A stretch of 64,000 nucleotides of DNA. Origin: Parasponia andersonii (Eukaryota > Streptophyta > Magnoliopsida > Rosales > Cannabaceae). Of the stretch, positions 1 to 11,755 are shown piece after piece. The notes under the pieces were generated by a model, which saw only the letters and a program-made list of their open reading frames with translations, searched no databases and was not told where the DNA came from. A program made the translations under genes and the position numbers. The DNA lies in the NCBI GenBank assembly GCA_002914805.1, contig JXTB01000375.1, forward strand, positions 324,029 through 388,028, read 5' to 3'. The first letter of the stretch is position 1; each line of letters starts with the position of its first letter.

Positions 1-300
1 TGAAATAGAGAGAGTGGTAAAAAAAAAAAAAAACAGAACAAAACAAAACAAAACAAAAGAGGAGGACCTCCAACTGAATGAGCCAGCTGTTTGCGCCGGA
101 TCCATGGCCAGGGTGTAGATGGTAACCGGGAAGTGTTCCATCCAAACAGACTGTGGTGGGTATTAAATATTATAGAATATTGAAAAGCAGCAAAATGGAG
201 AAATTAGTGATACTGAATATGTAACCAAATTAAGGAAATTAGTAAAGTGGTAAGGACAAGAAAGAGGCAGCTTGGGTAATGGGTATACTTGATCACCAAA

Positions 301-693
301 CTAATAAATCATATAAGTCCAAAATGCAACAAGTGAGTGGAAGATAAAGAGATAGAGAAAGAGAAAGAGTGGTGATCTAAGAAACAAACCAGCTCCAGTG
401 GAGGCGGCAGAGGAGATGAGAGTGAGGGGAACCAAGAGAGGTTGAGGCTGAGGCTGAGGCTGAGGCTGAGGCTGAGGCTGTTGCTGTGTCGACACAGCAT
501 CATTCTGATTCTGATCCTGATTCTCCAACCAAGAAAGCACTCTTTCTTGCTCTGCTTCGCTCAGACTCAGAGCATAATCATTCCCAGCCGCACCCAAAGC
601 CAGCACAGCCACTGCCACAATTACCACCATTATCATCATCATCATCACCATCACCACCACCCCAGCTCCCATTTTCTCTTTGCTCGTCTTCAC
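301..693 (-). CDS. Hypothetical small membrane or secreted protein (130 codons)
   Basis: I do not recognise this family. The reading frame starts with a short basic stretch (MKTSKEK), followed by a long hydrophobic run of Met, Val, Ile and Ala at about residues 9-36. That run could be a signal peptide or membrane anchor and ends at an Ala-Ala-Gly. An acidic helix-like stretch follows at residues 38-58, then a Gln-Pro dipeptide run at about 72-86 made by a hexanucleotide repeat. A second hydrophobic segment lies at about 105-128. Overlapping plus-strand frames exist but are pure repeat translations. The signal-like start and acidic middle favour the minus frame. It may instead be the 5' exon of a longer gene or a chance frame. 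No neighbour supports a function. Confidence 0.3.
   Translation of the reverse strand: MKTSKEKMGAGVVVMVMMMMIMVVIVAVAVLALGAAGNDYALSLSEAEQERVLSWLENQDQNQNDAVSTQQQPQPQPQPQPQPQPLLVPLTLISSAASTGAGLFLRSPLFLFLYLFIFHSLVAFWTYMIY
443..480. repeat. Hexanucleotide microsatellite (GAGGCT)n
   Basis: About six copies of a GAGGCT unit. Read on the minus strand inside the small ORF they encode alternating Gln and Pro. Confidence 0.9.
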
Positions 694-3209
694 TCTTCAA
701 TCAAAGAAAAGCTAGGTCCAATCCAATCCAAAGGAATACCAAATCCAAAGCCAAAACTATTTTTTTTTTTCTTATTTTAATTCTATTTTGGTAATATTCA
801 AGGATTGGAAAATAATAATAATGCCGCTATGCTATCCACTGGATTCTCATTCTCGTCTCTGTCACGGTCACACTCATACTCACACTACCATTGCCATTGC
901 CATTGCCATATCCTTGCGCATGCTTTCCACTTTTTCTTAATACAAGAATTAAATTAAAGAAAGTAAAGCTTTCTTGCTATAATATTCTAGATTTGGAATA
1001 CCCTACATCTATTACAGTATACCTACAAGTAAGTAATTATAGTTTGCATATTATAATAATATTATCTAATATTCTATTAGTCTATAGAAATAACAGCGTA
1101 TAATCATGCGCTGTAAAATCAGGGGAGCGTGTTTCTCGCTCTTGGTCTTGGTACGGTAACCCCAAAATTTACAAAGTACTTAAAAAGACAAGGAATATCG
1201 AATATTTGTCTCTCTCTTTTCTTTTTCTTTTTCTTTTTTATTATTTTAATTTTTACAATGAAAGAACGAACTTTGGTTCTTCTCTGATCTGCTGTTCACC
1301 ATTTAGGCGCAGCTGTTTTCAAGGATGGGATTGGGATTCGGATTCGGGAACAGACTGAGTGGGTTTGCTTATGATTGGCTTTTATGAATTTTCATACTTT
1401 CCACCTTTCACATCCCCCGCAATTATGGTGCACTTCAAATTTGTTAATCAAGCTATGACCAACTTACCATAATTACTTCAGAGCTTAAAAAGAAAAAAAA
1501 AAAAAAAAGACTTACCATAATTACTAAATTTCATAACCAAATAGCAATGTTAAAGGTCACTTGTGCTAATTTATACGTCAAACTCACTACTACTTGGTAC
1601 CCATGTGCCATTTCATATTTTCCAATTTTCATCTTTAATTTATAAGATCTAATTATCATTTTTCTTTCCCTTTTCTCTCTTTTTTTTTTTTATGCCCATT
1701 TTAGAATAATAATATCCTTGTAGACCCTTCTATTTATAACTACAAACCTAAATCCGTGAATACTATGAGAGAGGAACAAAAAAGAAAAACAAATAAATGA
1801 AAGAAAAGAAAAGAGAGTGGAACTATAAGTTTTCGTACAGAAGAATACTTTCTGTTAATTCAAAATTTTATTCCAAATGTGAGGCAATAAGAGTTTATAT
1901 TATTGTTTTTCTTTATTTGAAGAGCGTGGTTACACTGCAAACATGCTAGTGTGGTAATGGTAAGATTAGCATGCAATAATGTTAAAATGCTAAATTTAGT
2001 ACATATTTTTTGACTTGCGCTCCAATTGTATTAAACAATATTCTTATTTATCTATATTAAAATGAGCGAACCTACAATGGTCAATCCAATCACTCACATT
2101 TCATAAAATAAGAAGTTTGTTTCTTCCTATAATGGTCAAAAAATAAATGACAACTTTAATTTACACAATTTCTTGATCATGATGCAATTGTTAAAAAAAA
2201 AAAAAAAAAAAAAAGGAAAACGAGAAAAAGATTACAAATATAAAATTTGACAATATTGTGCAAAATATGCATATTTGAAATTTAAAATAACGTGACTGTT
2301 GTAAATCTTTCACACATGCCATGTCTCTAACAAAAAAAAATAGCACGTACTAAAATTTATGCAAATTATAACGTCGCATTGGAGACACATTTTTTCGTTG
2401 TGTTAAAATTTGCCATTAGCATGGATATAGGCGCATAGTTGGCTACTGGAGTTGCTCTAGTATAAAATCATGTGCGGAGACTAGCTTTCTTAAATAGGTG
2501 TAGGTGATCACCGGTAAAGGGTCACTGTTAAACGAAAGGAAGAAACCCCAAACCCAACTCTTCGTTGCGTTTATGCATTGCTACCTAACAACGACATAAT
2601 GGCCACCGACAAGCTTATTATTGCAATCTATAACTAGATATGAAACCCCTCATTTCTCATTACTCACTTTCTATCCCTTTCTCTATTATTGCTTTGGCTC
2701 CTTTTAGCTGTTGTTACAGACTCTGCCCTTCACAATTCACACGACTTTCATTCTTATTCTAAAAAAAATAAATTACTTAATACAAGATTACTCCTTTTCC
2801 TTCTCTGGATTTTTCTAGCTGCAATCAAGGAAAGCAAATTCTATATATGCAAAGTGGCAAAGCATGCCCAACTTCGAAAATCAACTCAGGCTCACGAACA
2901 TAAATAAATTAACAACTCATTGTCTTTCTTATCCTCAAATGCTATAATACCCCGTCAGCTGGGCACCAGAAGCAAGTCTAATAATGTACAGAGAGTTGCC
3001 AGTTCTCTCTCTTGAATCACCGAAAGAATGAATTGAAATGTCCTGTGGACTAAATTCTAGCTTAATTATATCTCAATGACGCTTTTAACTACGACCACCC
3101 AACCCAACTCCACTTTGTGACAAACATTGGATGGCAGATTTGCACCCAACAATTATTACCTATTAAAACTGATAATGCAGATGTATATTTGTATCTCCAA
3201 AAAAGCCTA
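694..3209. other. Intergenic, AT-rich
   Basis: I see no gene here. The stretch is AT-rich with poly-A runs near 1493 and 2192, a short CATTGC repeat near 885-911, and a pyrimidine tract near 1205-1240. The right end, from about 2900, is probably the 3' untranslated region of the ABC1 gene, which ends at 3210 on the minus strand. Confidence 0.6.
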
Positions 3210-6200
3210 TCAAGAAACGAAGCCACTTGATAACCTCTCATGACCTTCTTCACCAAACTGATAATGCTCGTATACTTCAAGTAATAATTCCCTACACGGT
3301 ACAACAGCCCCAAGCTTGATACAAGCCAAAAAGGCACCTGATAGCTTGCGATGGAGACTGTAGACCTCATCAGGTGGTGGCGTGAGCCTGTGCTTAAGCA
3401 TTGTCGCCCCAAGGTTTGAAATGCTTTGTGTGATATTGGCGGAGCGAAAGTTATATCCACCCAGTCTTGAGAAAGGCAGCCCCACAACAAAACCAGCTTG
3501 GACATGGGCCTCTAACATTATCTCCGACTCCATTCCAGTGAGAAAACCAAGCCTCTGTGACATCTCAATGACCCCATCTCTATCTCCATTTGCACATGCA
3601 ATAACCTAATCAAAGATACAATGGAATATCATTAGATACATGCAGCTTGTATATGAAAAGTCCTGAGTAGCATGATGCAATAGGGCTTAATCTAAGGTGC
3701 TAGTTTCAGAACAATCATTAGTAATGCTGGCTTTGCAGAATTGAGAAAAATTTAGGGGTACACAATAATAAAAGCAATTCAGTATAGGTAATCTAAACTT
3801 TTGATGAGGCATGTGACAAGTTAAGACATTCATCTGAAAAAGTTGAATAAACAAAAGCAATTAGACTTCACCATTCTTAAATAGTCATCAACAAAACGTC
3901 TAGGGTAATCTCGAGCTGCTCCAAAGTCGATGAGATTGATTGTGTTTGTCGCCTCATCATACAAGAAATTACTCCAGTTAGGATCGGTCTACATTGCATT
4001 AAACATTATACAAGCAAGTTAATATGAGAGCGCAAAACTAAGGAATGAATCAGAACAAATCACGAATAACAGCGTCCAAACTTTCAAGCTACAAAACATG
4101 CCTGCATAAACTGAAAAACAAATAACTCCATCAAAGTGAGTTCAAGTAGCTTCTTGCCCACATAGTTGCGAGTTTCCTGGGATAATAATGCCACTTTATC
4201 AATAGGTATTCCTGTAGCAAGAAATAATTAATCTTGTGACGGAAGATGTAATGGTCAAGGTCAATTCTACATAATGATGAACCAGAACCTGTTGGCATAA
4301 TTTTAGTGAAACAAAACATATCCAAACAAGATGATCCTTCTTTTAACTTATTTGTCAAAAGCAAGGCCCAAAAGCCAATTGTCATTCGTTGAACACGAAA
4401 AACAGATAGAAGAATTATTGTTTCCATGCTTTCATTGCTGCATAGGTTATTTAGCCTTGATAGAAGCAGATGCTACTACTTTCTAGATTTTATCAACATC
4501 CTTTATATATTGACTTGATGGTGAGATAGGTTAATTCTCTTCCATTCTGTAAATAATATGTCATCTTCACTTCGGAGGTTTGTTAAACGAATAAATAATA
4601 ATAATTAAAATACCAGGTGACTAGTGTAGATGCACAAGATATGTTAACATTCACGAAATCCACTGTTTAAAAGGTGGTAGATTAAAACATTTGTGAGTCG
4701 GAAATTTTCTTGGAAACATCACACCCAATTGCAGCAATAACATAGCCTTTCTACAAGGCTTTAGATTCATAATACAGTGCAACCTATGGCTGTGACAGCT
4801 TTTGGTAGAAAACATTATAATTTGGTAGAAAGGAAACCTACTGTTAAGAGTACTTAATTATGTTTTTCAACTTCTATCCATCCGAATTCAGAATCACACA
4901 GATTGAATGCTATTCCTTGAGATATAAAATGTTTTGGCCATTATTTCAACAGCATTCATACAGCTTTGAGGTCATATGACAGAAAAAACCCATCGCTAAG
5001 AAACAGAGCAGTATAATGCCCACCTGTAACTAGCTCTGAAGTTAAGACTCTTTTACTTGAAATATCATCCACAACCAGCGGGACGTAGAAACCTTGTCTG
5101 TTGGATACCAGGTCTAGAAACCGTTTTTGATTTTTTGCCTCCAACTCATAGTCGCATTCACGAGATAATTCTTCTTTTGCTACCTAGTAAAAATACAAGG
5201 GTATACATAAGGAGGCATATTTCATGTATTGTTTAATGTCGTTGGCTTGATTTCAATACCGAAAAATAAAAGTAGAAATAAGACAAGTAGAATAAAAGAA
5301 AGAAACTAGTAAGTGATACTAATACCTTAATGGCTCTGTCAAGGTAAAGTCCTTTTGGAATTAGATTAGTGTAATCTAAGAGAAGTTTGACATTCTCAAT
5401 ATCACTTTCAATGCTATCTGCGACACCAGGGTACTGTATTTTAATAGCAACATCCATACCATCCTTTGTAACAGCTCGGTGCACCTAAACAATACATAAG
5501 TAGGTAGACTGAATCTATAAGTAGATGAGTGTTGAGAATGAGATACGTATGAAGATGGAATGTAAGGGGGTGACACAGAAATAGATGTATATATATATAC
5601 TTGGCCTATACTTGCGGCGGCCATAGGTTGATAATCAAAGGTAAGCAACTTAGAGGACCAGTGAGGGCCCAATTCGGCATCCAAAACTTGATTGAGCTGT
5701 TTTTGGGGCATGACATCTGCACCTTGACGGACAATGTCCAGAGCAGCCAAGATCTGATGGTAATGTAATAGATGAGATGATAGGATAGGATAGGATATAT
5801 ATATATATATATATATATACAAGATAGAATAATGGGAGTAAGAGTACCGGAGGAGGTACAAGGGATTCGTCCTGAATACTCAACATCTGGCCGAGTTTGA
5901 GAGCGGCTCCACGCATCCTACAGAGGGCAAGAGCCAAACGTTCTGCATTCTGTTGAGATAAAAAAGGGGAAAGAGCAGCAGAATTGGGGTTGTGGTTTTG
6001 GGTACCGAAAACAAGCCTCTTGGCAGATTCCTGAAGGGTTCCCCATGCAAGCCCAGCTCCAAGACCAGCAAACCTACCACCACCACCGCCACCAATATTA
6101 TTACACATCATTCACCATATTCTACTTCTTACTTCGTACTCCTACTTCTACTTCTACTTCTACTTCTACTTCTACTCACAGCACAGGCGCGCGCACACAC

Positions 6201-6762
6201 ACACACGCGCGTACCAATTGAATTTGATATAGTAGCAGACAAAAAAGAAAGAAAGAAAATTAAAAAAAAAAAAAAAGAAAGCAAAAGGCACTCACCCGAG
6301 TGCTCTGGAGAAAGGGGTTGAAGGAACTCGTCTCTCCCTGGGTTTCCTCGTCTTGGTTGGAGGCGGAGGTTGTGGAGCTGGAGCTCTAGTATTATCAGGA
6401 TGGGCATGGGCATTGCTGGTGGGGGCAATGATGTCCTTTTCGGAAATGGGGGATGGAAGAGCTCCTCCATGATGTTCTTCTGGTTCTGGTTGTTTTGGAT
6501 GATTGGAAGAATCCGAAGAGGATCCAATAGGGTTAGGGTTAGGGTTAGGGTTAGGGAAGGAACGGACTTTGCCTCTGGTGAGGCCGGAGAGGTCGGTGGC
6601 GAAGAGCAAAGCTTTCTTGAGAAGGGAATGGGAATGGGAATCATGTTTGGCAAATTCTTGGGCAATTACAAATACACCATTCAATACCCTGCTTACGTCT
6701 TTCACCGGATTCGATTTCGACCTCATTCTCGTCGCCACAGCCACCCCGTTATTCAATTTCAA
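3210..6762 (-). CDS. ABC1: ABC1/COQ8 (ADCK3-type) atypical kinase, probably mitochondrial
   Basis: Eight exons join in frame to 595 residues: 6762-6296, 6073-5848, 5753-5601, 5484-5326, 5183-5024, 4211-4102, 3988-3872 and 3605-3210. Family hallmarks are visible: the KxGQ motif (KLGQ, residues 215-218), the Ala-rich loop (AAAS, 276-279) replacing a P-loop, the VAIK lysine (297) and the metal-binding DFG (446-448). Proteins of this family (yeast Coq8, plant ABC1) support coenzyme Q synthesis at the inner mitochondrial membrane. The N-terminal ~150 residues are low-complexity with an Asn-Pro run, as expected for a poorly conserved leader. The start is the first ATG of the exon 1 frame, and the length is close to the Arabidopsis protein. 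Intron 6 has a GC donor. Family identification is secure; mitochondrial location is inferred from the family. Confidence 0.95.
3989..4101 (-). other. Apparent GC-AG intron in ABC1
   Basis: On the minus strand exon 6 ends ...TTTATGCAG, followed by GCATGTTTTG, and the next exon starts after ...AATGTAG with ACCGATCC. The family-conserved junction (FMQ then TDPNW) requires this donor. No GT lies at a position that keeps the frame. Confidence 0.75.
6142..6176. repeat. Hexanucleotide repeat (TACTTC)n in ABC1 intron 1
   Basis: Five to six tandem copies of TACTTC between exons 1 and 2, followed by a short GC/AC-rich alternating tract. Not coding in the spliced model. Confidence 0.9.
6530..6556. repeat. 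Short (TTAGGG)4 array inside ABC1 exon 1
   Basis: GGG followed by four exact TTAGGG units, in frame within the coding exon. The minus strand reads CCT AAC repeatedly, giving Asn-Pro dipeptides. It matches the vertebrate-type telomere unit, not the common plant TTTAGGG unit. Confidence 0.95.
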
Positions 6763-7009
6763 TAATCTCTTCTTCTTCTTCTCGGTTTCGTTTCGCTCGG
6801 TTCGCGGGTCCCAATCCCAAACTCTTAATTTAAAAAGTGGGTCCGGTTTTCAAACAAATCAACTGCACACCTAGTCGGCTAGTCCAGTCCGTACGCATCT
6901 GCCTCGTCTTTCTCACAATTACTCTCGCCGTTCAACTCTTTAAGCAATTTAGGTTATTGTCATTCCCAATATTTTTTACTATATTGGTTGGGTTTTTGTT
7001 ATAAAGGTC
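6763..7009 (-). promoter_or_regulatory. ABC1 upstream region
   Basis: Only about 250 bp separate the ABC1 start codon from the LINE remnant. Transcription signals for ABC1 probably lie here and in the remnant. I see no clear TATA box. Confidence 0.35.
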
Positions 7010-9418
7010 TTCCAGTTCTTCCATTTTTCGTCTACTTTTACTGTTTGGATTTCGGCCTCTAGTTTTACATGTATTTCAGTCCTTCTTGACGAGGGGCCTC
7101 CCATGGTGCCCATGATTATTTTTCATGCTCTCCTAGGATTAAGCAAGATGATTATCTCTCTTCTTTTTTTTTTTTTCTTTTGGCCTTGTAGATGACTTCT
7201 TGAGTTGTTATTTAATTTATATCTTTTCGGTGTACGAGAACTATTGATTCTATCTCGTTGTAAGAGTATTTTGACCCATATTTTATATGCGGGTGATATT
7301 TTTATTTTTTGTCAAACTTCATCATAGAATTTGAGAGTTGTTCATTCGGTTTTTCCGTTATACGAGTCTCTTTCGGGTCAGCTGATTAATTTAGAGAAGT
7401 TTAATATCTATTGTAATAAAAGAATTTCTTCTGTCAGAATTAGGGATTTATTTTTTATTTGTGATATAAAACAAGATGGAGAGTCGTTGCATTACTTTGA
7501 GATTTTTTTATTCGTAGGAGCTCCTCTTTACTGGCTCGATTTGGTTGGTAGATGGGATTGTCTCTCTCCTTCTCTAGCAAAGTTGTTCTGATTAGTTCTG
7601 TGATCTATGATTCACTTCTTTATTCTTTTCAGATTTACAAATGGCATAATTTTTTGCTAAGTAAAATGACAAAGGCAATTCGAAATTTTATTTAGTCGAG
7701 TTCTATTCTCCAAAAGAAGCTGGTTCAAGTCTCGTGGAAGAAATATTGCTAGCCTAAAGAGAATGATTTTTTAGGTCTTCGTGACTTATCCTTGCTTAAC
7801 AAAGCTCTTCTCAAAAAGTTCGCTTGGAGAGTGATGGTTGTTGATTTTGATTTATTTTCTTATCTTCGAGCATGTTTCTTTAGTAGCAATGAGGATTTTA
7901 GATATCAGATTAAATCTTCTATTTGGCCTAGGCTTCGACCTTTGTGTCAAGATCTTTGTGAAAAATCTCGTTGGTTGGTTGGAAGATATTCTAAACTCAA
8001 ATTTTGGACTGATAATTGAATGGGTATCTCACTGTTTAATTTGGTATCTTCTTCTTTATTTCTTGATCTTCCATTTAGAAAGTTTGATTGGAAATTTTTT
8101 AACAAATTTGGTTTGGTCTCTTCCTTCTACTTTTACAGATCATTTTCTAGGAATAACTAATGTTATTAAGTCAATTATGATGTTAGATATCTCGAATGCT
8201 TTGTACTAGGTGGGTTTTTTAGATTGTAGGGTTATCTACTATGATACTTATGTTTCTCTTTCTGATTCTCCAATTGTTTGCTCTTGGAGAAAGTAGATTT
8301 GATCTTCATTTATCCCTCTTTCGAGGTTGATTTTACTTCGAAGGACTTTTCATAATCAGCTTTCTACTGCATCTTCTTTGATAAAGTGGAGCTTTTAACT
8401 TCCGACTTACTGTGTTTTTGTCGTTTCTCAGTAGAGGGCTCGTTACATTTGTTCCTTGATTACTCTTTTGTTGTGCAGTTTTGGTCAGCCATGTCCTTTT
8501 TATTTCACACTCTAATCTTTCTGGAGGGCTTCGTGAGGGATCTTTGGGATAGAGCTCAACTTTTCTCATTTAGCCCGCAACTTTGAGATTTCTAGAAAGT
8601 TGGTTTGGTCTCTATTTTTTGGATTGTGTAGCATCTTCAAAATTTGGTAATTTTTGAAAATAAAAAGTCATCTATATCTTCAACATTTGTTCTTTTATGG
8701 CATTTTATTAGAGAGGTTGAGTTTTCGGTTTCTGGCTCTATATTTAACTCTATGACTGATTTCTTAATTTTACGAAAGCTCAGGTCAAAGGTAGGTCTCA
8801 AAAGGTGCCAATCATTATTGAAGTTATATAGAGACCTCCTCTTTTGTCTTAGATCACAGTCAACTGATGGTTCCACTTATGGCTCACTAGGTCCTTCTGG
8901 GTGTTCAAGGATATTTTAGACTCGTAGATGGTTTGTTTGTGGATGTTTCTCTATTCTTTCAGGAATTGGTTGTGCTTTTTAAGCAGAATTGGCAGCGGTG
9001 GTTCATGCGATTGATTTTGCTTGGAAATATGGCTGGAAGTATATTTGGTTAGAGAGTAATTCAATTTACGTGGCTTCTCTTCTTTTGGCATGTTCTCTTA
9101 AAATTCCTTTCCGTTCGAGATCAGCTTGATGTAGAGCATTGTGGTACATTATTAATATAGATTTTGTGGTCACTCATATCTATCGCGAGGGTAAATGTGT
9201 AGCTGATTCTTTAGTTTCTCATGTTCTTTCTTTTATTTTATCTTTTGTTTATAATGATTTTATTACAAAGCCTAATTATTGATTTCACTAATTTTATTTC
9301 TCTTTCTATTTTTTTGTCTTGAGAAGTCAGGTTTATGGTCTCTTCTGACTAGGTGTCTCTTCTTTTTTTCTCTTTTAATGTAATTTCCCTCACTCTGTCA
9401 AGGTTCGTAAAAAAAAAC
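7010..9418 (+). mobile_element. Degenerate plant LINE (non-LTR retrotransposon), 3' half
   Basis: Broken frames carry a recognisable order of plant LINE pol modules. A reverse transcriptase segment lies at about 7090-7420, with a YADD-like box reading YAGD at 7286-7297 and a following SGQLIN motif. The RT C-terminal 'GLRDLSLLNKALL' block is at about 7770-7815. A zf-RVT-like Cys segment with HLFLDYSF lies at about 8400-8480. An RNase H segment (AELAAVVHAI, then WLESNS) lies at about 8985-9240. Stops and frameshifts separate all of them. The 3' end is an A-rich run at about 9410-9418. No target duplication could be defined, so the left border is approximate. The copy is dead: the catalytic box is altered and there is no continuous ORF. 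Confidence 0.85.
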
Positions 9419-11017
9419 TATACAAATACCGTAAAATTATATTTATTATTCCACTTTCACCTCTTGAATATTTTTAAATTACATGGGGTAGTTATACCAA
9501 AATGACGAGTCTTAGATCTATTTTAACTAAATGTCTATTTTAAAAAAAACGTTGTAAATATACTAAATATAATATATTATATACACTATATAATAACTAA
9601 TATACTCAGTACATAAAAGTAGACATTTATTAAAATAAATTATAAAAAAAGGTGCCACCTTAATTTCCCATATTTGTTGAAACTACCTAAAATTATGTAA
9701 TTATTACATCAAAAATATTTTTATTATGAATTGTTAGTTTTTTAATAAAAAATTGATGTTCAGAGCGTATGATTGAGTGTAATTACTAAAATGTGTACTC
9801 TACATATAATTTATTTCAGCTAAAAATGTAATAGTTTGTGACAAAAAAAATCTATTGCTACAACAATTATGTAATATATTTAGCCTAATTTATGTTATGT
9901 AAGTTAAAAACTCAAGTGTCAAAATAGTACCATATTTAAAATTTATGGTTTATTAATATAATTATCCTTAATTTCCTAAACCAAATTTTCCTACAAAATA
10001 TGTACTTGTAAAATTAGTTTGCTTTCATGAAATTTAACTCAATATGTTAGGAAGTGCATCATTATCAAATTAACCAAATAATAAAAAAAAAAAATGAAAG
10101 ATGAATAGATCATCTAAAAAAAAATTGAAAGATGAATAGATCATCAATATTATATGTGCAGTATAGGCTGCACATAAGACACAATGTGCCTTATGTCAAA
10201 TTGACTCATTATATCATTTTCTATGGAATTTGGCCAAGCCACCCTCGTAAGACAAGGGAAGAAGTAGATAAATATCTAATTTTTTTAATTAGTTTGAGTA
10301 GATGTTTATTTTTTAATTTTTATAGCTAAATGTCTATTACTTTAAATGGTAAGGTGAGTCATATTTTGTTTTTACATTTTTACTATTTTTTAATAGGTTA
10401 GTCTTTTTTTGGGGCTTTTCTGTCTTTTTTTTTCTTGGATCGTGCTCTCTTTCCACTTTTTTTCTTTTAATAGGTTGCTCTCTCTATCTCTCTCTCTTTC
10501 TTTATTCTCTCTCTTTCTCTTTCTCTATCGCACATTCTCTCTTTCTCTCTTGCTCTCTGTCTCTCTCCTTCTTCTCAAATTTTTTTTAGGTGATTTTTCT
10601 TGTTTCTAGTGGTTTCTACTTCTCTAACGGTGTAACGTAATGTTTCAATTATGAGGTATGTATTTTTTTTGAATTTTCAATTTTTCTAGGTTAGTTTTTG
10701 ATTGAATTGGGAATTTTGGTTTGATTGTCATTATTTTATTTTTTTATTTTATTCCTATAGCATATATACCTAATTTAGTTCCTTATATACCATAGAGCAA
10801 AAGTTAAATTTTGCGATTTTTAGTTTTTTTTTTTTTAGATCATAATCATAGATACCAAGTTAAAAATCCTATATACCATGCAATAATTTTTATCTAGTAG
10901 TTTGTATTTTTCAGTAATATTTATAATTATTATTTGTGTTTTTAAATTGCAACCGCATATATATTGTTATAATCATATATACTAAATAATAAATTTTATT
11001 TATCATTTGCCACGGTA

Positions 11018-11063
<46 letters not shown>

Positions 11064-11102
11064 TTTTGATATTTGGTAATTATAGGTTGTTTGTTATTAT
11101 TC
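9419..11102. other. Intergenic, very AT-rich, with simple repeats
   Basis: I find no gene. It holds a directly repeated 'gaaagatgaatagatcatc' near 10095 and 10128, a CT-rich tract at about 10476-10570, and a (TA)n microsatellite at about 11020-11061. Confidence 0.6.
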
Positions 11103-11755
11103 AGGATTTGGTATATATAATTTTTGTTTTAGTATATGAATTTATTAACATGGTAGATAATAATATATACCAGATTCAGTAATATATTTTATCAATTAAT
11201 TATAGTATATATCGTTATATCCATTATTTTTTGATTTTATATTTTTTGGTGCTAATCAGATTCATATACGGTTGATTTTAATAATATTAGTTTTCATATC
11301 GTTAGTTTTCTTATAGTTGGTTTGTTTTGCATTTTTGAGGATTTGGTATATAGAACTTTTGTCTTAATATATAAATTTATTAATACAGTAGATAATAATA
11401 TATACCAGATTCAAGAATGTCTTTTATCAATTGAGTTAAGTAGATGTAATCTCTTTTGATTTTTTTTATTTTTTGTTTTGGTGCTAATCAAGTTCATACC
11501 TGATTTTAATAATGTGGGTTTTCATACAATTGGTTTGTTTGTTGTTTTTAAGGATTTGGTATAGAGAATTTTTGTCTTGGTATATAGAGTTATTAACATG
11601 GTATGTAATGATACGTATCAGATTCAATATTATTTTTTATCAATTGATTTTAATAGATGTAGTAATATCTTTTGTTTTTTTTTTCTTTTATTTTTTTTTT
11701 GTACTAATCAGATTCATACAGTTGGTTTTCACATATATCAAGTTTGTGACACTAA
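11103..11755. repeat. Diverged tandem array, three units of about 213-235 bp
   Basis: The phrase 'aggatttggtata' recurs at 11103, 11338 and 11551. Each time the same order of phrases follows: 'attaacatggta', 'ataccagattca', 'ttttatcaatt', 'gctaatcagattcatac' and 'ggttttcata'. The units have diverged by substitutions and indels. The third unit is truncated at about 11755. No coding potential is seen. Confidence 0.8.

Noticed and set aside
442-794. Two plus-strand ORFs over the small minus-strand frame
   Set aside because: They are mostly translations of hexamer and CAT repeats (Leu-Arg and poly-His runs) without other protein-like features.
10476-10609. Leu/Ser/Phe-rich plus-strand ORF
   Set aside because: Translation of a CT-rich tract.
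11020-11061. (TA)n run considered as an origin or regulatory element
   Set aside because: A simple microsatellite; similar runs occur at 5796, 14398, 14525, 32250, 48554 and 53920.
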